Assembly (NCBI RefSeq): GCF_004664715.2
Contig: NC_051063.1
Span: 66,235,518-66,299,517, forward strand
Reading direction: 5' to 3'
Source: Peromyscus leucopus
Taxonomy: Eukaryota > Chordata > Mammalia > Rodentia > Cricetidae
DNA length: 64,000 nucleotides
Notes under the pieces: model-generated
The model's input: only the letters and a program-made list of their open reading frames with translations
What the model was told of the DNA's origin: nothing
The model's database searches: none
In this document: in pieces, positions 58,511-64,000 of the stretch
Position numbering within the stretch: position 1 is the first letter of the stretch
Layout: the number at the start of each line of letters is the position of its first letter
Made by a program: the position numbers and the translations under genes

Positions 58511-61394
58511 AGACCACCCACTGTACTTAGCCATTTAAGTACGCGATATCAATTTAAAGGGGATATTACACAGAGAATTGTCAACAAATGCCAGACATTT
58601 TTTTATCTCATTGAATTTTTCAAAATCTCAAACGGCAGATACCATTAGGGCTTAAACTTTATGGACAGAAAGAGTGCAGAGGAGAAACAGAGTTCAAGGA
58701 GAGTTGCCTGAGGTCACACTACATTCTAGGGTGAGGTCTAAGGTGTGTGAGACCATAGAGAGCAAACTTAACTAGTACCCAACATTCTTCCCCCCACCCC
58801 ACCAGGGAAACCCTATTTTATTACTATTGGAGGCATAAAGGCAGTGGGAATGGAGCAATTAGTGCACCCCATGGCAGAGCTAACTCATGGACTGCTGGGA
58901 CATCCAGCCTTCTTTGAGTCCTACTGTGTCTCTCTCAGCTCCTGATTGTATGCAGCAATGAAAAATCTGAACTAGGGTTCGTTTGTAAAGACAATTTCTT
59001 GTCATAAATTCCTTTGATTGCTTTCATCAGCGACAGTAGCGCCCCATAGCCAAACATTCAGAAGACTTATACACTGTGGCAGTAATTGCACACGGGATGC
59101 CCTCAGCAGTCACCAGTCTGCAGTGCTAAGACAAAAGCTGGGATAGGCTGGGGCTGTGCGGACTTGGGGCTTATAGGTGCCCCAGGAAGGAAATCTGAAG
59201 ACAGCAAAACCTATTCTCTTTAGGAAGTGGACCTGGAATTCTACTACATTCAGTGTCTTCAAGAAAGTTGCATTCACCAAGTCGTCAAATACAGAAATGT
59301 ACTCTCTGATTGTTGGGGATGAGGGATAACAAGCCCTTCGCTGCCCACAGATACCTAGGGACCGTGCTCTGCACTTTGAGGAAACAGATGTGGCAGTGGC
59401 TCTTTAAGAAAAACCAAAGGTGTCGCCATCTAGCATAGAGACTTCACTATGGGGACAAAAGAGTTCAGCTACTCAAGGCAGGAACCATGGATCACAAAGA
59501 CAGCTGCCAGGTGACATGCAGAAGTTAGCCCTGAGTGGACAGATGGCAGGGTAACACCTGAGAAGAAAGAGCACCTGGCAGAGATGCTCCAGAGGAGTGG
59601 GAGGAGAGGGTACGGACTGCACGGGGAAGTTCTGTGAGTGACAAGGACACGAGAGGCTTGTGGCTCCTGGCACAAGGCACACATGAGAGCCACAGACATG
59701 GGCTATGAGGCCTGGAATGCGGAGAACATTGTAATGACACAAGCCAGAAGACATCCAGGGAAACACCAAGGAGTCTGCAGTAAGCAGGGACACAGCAGGA
59801 GAAGCTGAGATCCTCACCATTGGGGGAAAATGTAATACCAAAGTCCAGGGAGCTGGGTGTTCGCTTCTGGGGACAGAAGACAGTTGTCTGGAAAGACCTG
59901 TCCTGCATACCACACTCCAAAGTCCCCAGAATCCTAATTTCCAGCCCGATTCCTCTCATGCTAACCACAGAATGGAGCTGCGTCAGTCTCACAAAAGCCA
60001 CCGTGTCTCCACCCACTGATGACAGGCCTACTGTGTTGTTGCACTGCTCAGAAAGAGGAAGGGTAATGAATACAATGCTAGTACATCCTAGGCAGCCTTT
60101 CACAGTTCAGCATTCCATGACAGGCCCTTAAACACACCCAAACAAAGCACAAACAGGGTGAAAACACTGGCAGGAGAGCAAGGCATCCTGAACAAGTTCA
60201 CACGGACCTGGAGGTGTCAATGTGACAGAGAAAGTCAAGTGTTCTAGGCTTGGATGCAGTAACAGAACCCTGTTCCTCACCTTGCAGCAGGGCTTCTAGT
60301 GAGGTTCATTGTTTTCTGGACCTTCTGGTCAGTTGGCACCTCTTTACATTTATGGCTCCATCAATATGTTTCCCACTCTGGATGATAAGTGGTTCTAAAT
60401 ATCCATCAAGGAAAGAGTCATTCATGAATCATTTTAGATCTAGTAAATCATGTCTGAAATTTGTTTGAAGAGACATAGGTGAGCCTGGGTTCTGCAAAAT
60501 CTGGACACTAAATAGGTATGTGCCCTAGGGCAGACCAGCTAAGGTTTCCAGAGATAGTACTGAGGCCTTTCTCCAGACTCTCCACCTCAAGGTCAACAGG
60601 GCCAACGAAGAAGGGTGTCAGGACTAGGGAAACTGACAGCAGTTTGTTGGGATCCTCATATCCCTGAGAAGAAAAAGTCAAATCCTGGCAGGCCAAGAAG
60701 ACTATTGGGACCTGGTCCCTGTTGACCTTTAGCCCTGCCCTCTCCTGGGCATCCCTCCCCAGGTATCTCCTTTTGCTCTCTGGAACACTCTTAGATGTCA
60801 TTTTCCTGGGTTTGGAATGTTCTCCTGGGTCCCCACAGGGCCCCTTCACCTCTGCAGCATTTGTTCCAGGAGCAGCCGCAGACCCTTCCCCCATTCCAAG
60901 TTTCTTTCCTGTTTCACAACCAATTTTGTACACGTAGTTTGTTCTGTGTCCTCTCTGTGGAAAAGGAGCCTTAGTGGAGAGACCATTATCTTAGTTCTGG
61001 GAGCAGGATTCACTGCAGACATCAGCAGACCCTGCTAAGAACAGAACCTATGTGCTTCTTTCTGGCTGTGCCCTTTCAGTTATTCTAGTCCAGTCTCATG
61101 ATGGCTGTGTGGAGTGAGAAGACTCTGTGATGTCTGGATCCTGCCACTCAGAGAACCTCCACACACCACCTGGGCTGGAGAGGCCATGGCAGACCTTCCA
61201 AATGCCTGCCATGTAGGAAAGGAGTCACTTGGCCTAATTATGATCATACCTTTCTGACCCCAACTGGGTGTCCTACATGTCTTTCTAGTATTCATACCAA
61301 CTTTCATAAGACAGCTCATGCCCCCAGGTCAGGGACTCTATCCCTGCATGGTGGATCCCACTGCAGACAACAATTGTGAGTGGTCTCTAAGGTC

Positions 61395-61645
61395 TTCATC
61401 CACATCTGTTGCTATAACTGAATGAGTATCAGAAACTAGGTCATTTATGAGAAATAGAGGTTAATTTAGGTCACAAGCTGGAGGTTCAAGACCTGAAAAA
61501 CTGAGTCCTGTGGTGTCACAGAGCATCATAAGGGGACACAGAATATACCTGCTACTTCAGGAATCTTCATAATGAAGCCACTCACACCATTAGCCCTGAC
61601 CTTATCCAACCCTAATCACGCATGGAGGGGCCTACTTGTCCCATT
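61395..61645 (-). mobile_element. Degenerate MaLR-like LTR
   Basis: It follows the reverse of a MaLR/MST-type LTR: 'ctgttgctataactgaatgag', 'aactaggtcatttatgagaa', 'gaggttaatttaggtcacaagctggaggttcaagacc', 'aatgaagccactcacaccatta', 'aaccctaatcac'. It is heavily mutated, and an old L1 3' UTR is the alternative. Confidence 0.45.
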
Positions 61646-64000
61646 GTTTGTCTGTATTTCCCCAGCAGTGTGATGAGGCAATCTATCTGCACATCTGCTC
61701 ACATATCCACATATGGCCATGCATGTGGGGGATCCATGACCTTCCTTTAGGTTAGGTTTGCTAGTTTCCCAAAATGTCACGGGACTCGCCAAAAATATGC
61801 TTGTGATTCCAGTTTCCTATAAAGGGAACAACTCAGAAACAGCCAGTGGAAGAGGCTGGTAAAAATTGGGACAGGTCCCAAGGACGGGAGCCTTGTCTCT
61901 GAAGAGCAGCTGTGTGCTGCCTGGTCAGGGGACTGGTGTGATCCTCTCCAGAAAGTGCCCAAACCCCACTATTCAAGAGTTTTATTTGGGTTTCACTAAC
62001 TGTCGATGATTGGTTAATACACCAGTGGGAAGACTGGATTCCACAGGAAGTCCCTACCCATATCCTGGTTAGAGTGGTGGCTGGGGCTGAGTCCCGAACC
62101 ACTAACCACATGACCAGTGGATCTCGCAGGACAAGCTGGATCACCTCATTGGTGGCAGCTCAAGTGTGGTCCTGTCTGGGATCTGGATGGAGTCTCCTTG
62201 TGGACAATACAGGCCCTCTGCTCAGTCAGGACACTCCCTTCTCTGCCAGGAATTCTGTCAAAACCCTGACAAGTGCTGTCACAGGTCCAGGTCAGGAGGG
62301 ACCAGGCCACTTACTCTACCCATCACCACACTGCACACTGGCCCCAGGGAGGTAAGCAGTGCACTCCCTGGCCATCAGCTCAGCTGTAAGAGCTGATGTG
62401 TCATGTGGATGTGCCCTGGGACAAAAGGACATCAAGGTCCTGGGAGCCACTGGGAGCTCCCACTGGTGTCTGGCAAGGCCTCTAGGCTGGTTCTGGCAGG
62501 GCCTTCAGACTGGTGGTGGGCACCTGCAAACTGGGACAGATAGAGGGGAGGCTGGCCAGGCTGGAGACACCTCTACCACTACCACACCACCCCTGGCCTC
62601 GTTGCCCAGCACTGGCAGAGATGAGCTCACTCTCTATCTGCAGGGCCCTGGCTTCAGATCTTCTGGAGACAGGGGACAGCTGCCTTGGCATTACCTACTG
62701 ATGACTGGTTGGGTGACAACAGAAGAGGCCTGCTCACCAGATCTGGAGGAGTGGCCGCAGAAAGAGTGCTACAGACCCTCCAAGCCACAGCCACAGCGAG
62801 GAGTCAGAGATGAAGCCCCAGTGTCACAGGATGTGGTGATGTGTTCTTGGGCTGGGCCTCTGGCTACCACCACTCCCTGCGCTGAATCGGTCCAGCTACT
62901 TTGCAGGAATAGGAGGCCTTCGGGTTGGCCATTGTCCAGGGTGGAACATGAGAGGAGAGAAGCTGCTGTTGTCTCGGGCTACTGCAGCCAAGGGTTACAC
63001 CTCCCTATACAGAGAAAAGCTGTTGTCTGCGGGAGGTAGTGCAGTCAAGACAGTGGCGGCCCCTACGTTCGCTCTTTCAGCGAGGGAGAGTCGACAGGAC
63101 CCATCACATTACAGAATTGTGGGGAAGCCATGTCAAGATCATCTTGTTAGAGCTTCATATCTCACTGAAAATAAGATCCAGAGATTTCCACAGCTTGTCT
63201 GTGCACACAAGGCAGCCTCATTGTGAGGTGCAGAGCATATTGAACACATGGCGTGTTCACATTGGTGCGTTTTCTCTTGAGCCCATCACATCCATGGGAC
63301 TCTCCCCTAGAGCTAGCATCCTCCCAGACAACAGCTGTCACTGCACAAGGTGGTGGCCTCACAGCTGCAGTGGCCCGAGGTAACCCTCACTTCTCTTCTC
63401 TCACGTTCAACCCAGAGGTCTTCTATTTCTGCAAGGCTGCTGGTATGATAGGATAGTAGGAACGCCATGCAGAGGCCCAGCCCAAGAACACCTGTACTAG
63501 GTCCTACAGTGTTGGGACTTCAGCTCTGGCTCCCCCTTGGCTTGTGTGTATGCACCACTCTTCAATCCACGCCCACCAAATGGCATGGCCTGGGTGGGTG
63601 AGGTACCTGGCCTGCCCAAAGCTCTCTGTGTCTGATACAATGCAGGTCACATTGTGACATGTGGATGTGAGGGGTGGCAAGGTTAGATAGCTCTGAGGGA
63701 ATGACTTTTACCCTCCAGCAGCTCATCAGGTGGTCAGTGCTGTCACTCCATATTTGAGCATAAGCCTCAGGAGTTTGCCTAACTGATCCTCTAGCTCAGG
63801 TTTGCACATCTTCCATGTGGGGAGTATGGCAGATGACATTGATGATGAGATGGGCTAGCGACTCAGGCTTGCAGAGTGAACTGAGCCCTCTACAGTACCA
63901 CACACAGCTGTTTGGGGGTTGCCATTTTGTTGCCTGGGCAACTAGTTCAGCCTCTGGATGGCCCCACAGGGAGGAGCCAGGTAAAAGGAGGCATCTGAAA

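Larger units (their letters stand above)
45900..64000 (+). other. Tcerg1l: Tcerg1l intron after the last exon seen
   Basis: At least 18 kb of intron: no downstream exon with FF-domain coding was found up to the window end. It holds the B1 pair (46890-47223), a minisatellite (48140-48440), LTR-like repeats (49618-49925, 50497-50840, 61395-61645), SINEs near 54.1 and 55.1 kb with a triplet expansion, and CAT/ATT/ATC arrays. I see no nameable feature in 45900-46889, 48480-49610, 50850-54090, 55500-56540, 56690-58215, 58520-61390 or 61650-64000; blocks 47790-47880, 57900-58060 and 58975-59130 look constrained but are unproven. Confidence 0.75.

Noticed and set aside
58208..58648. 146-codon Thr/Ile/His-rich ORF
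   Set aside because: Produced by the ATC/ACC triplet array.

Overview
The window is nuclear DNA of a mammal, almost certainly a muroid rodent. B1 SINEs, B2/B3- and ID/B4-type SINEs, a URR1 hAT element and rodent L1 3' ends are scattered throughout. The B1 variants and a mys/MYSERV-like ERV2 provirus suggest family Cricetidae (hamster, vole or deer mouse group). The species call is inference.

The only protein-coding gene I can support is an internal part of Tcerg1l (transcription elongation regulator 1-like), on the + strand. Four exons lie at 15229-15323, 19107-19195, 30814-30968 and 45830-45899. Each has AG/GT splice borders, and their reading phases join into one open frame of about 135 residues. 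The third exon encodes almost a whole WW domain, whose first signature Trp codon is split over the exon 2/3 junction. The fourth encodes a Ser/Asp/Glu-rich linker ending in a basic patch. The promoter, the 5' exons and the FF-domain exons lie outside the window, so everything else here is intron.

Region by region: 1-15228 is intron with an L1 end, a B1 nested in an older SINE, several dinucleotide tracts and a pair of inverted octamer motifs. 15324-19106 holds a B2/B3-type SINE and a well-preserved URR1 copy with an 8-bp target duplication. 19196-30813 holds a small minisatellite, an ancient LTR-like repeat, several unique AT-rich blocks that look like conserved non-coding elements, and a perfect 17-bp-stem hairpin. 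30969-45829 is repeat-rich: an 800-bp TATG/TG array, a two-LTR ERV of about 3.3 kb that landed inside a CA microsatellite, and old and young L1 fragments. 45900-64000 holds a B1 pair inside one target duplication, a 25-31 bp minisatellite, MaLR-like LTRs, a B1 whose end has grown into a 31-triplet GCC/GCT/ACC tract, and ATC/ATT arrays.

I found no RNA genes, CRISPR arrays or other confident genes. The most unusual items are the B1-derived triplet expansion (55294-55386), the provirus that splits a microsatellite (37823-41170) with its decayed Lys-type primer site and gag zinc-knuckle relic, and the B1 pair sharing one 17-bp duplication. No alignment or database search was possible; family names come from recognising the sequences by eye.
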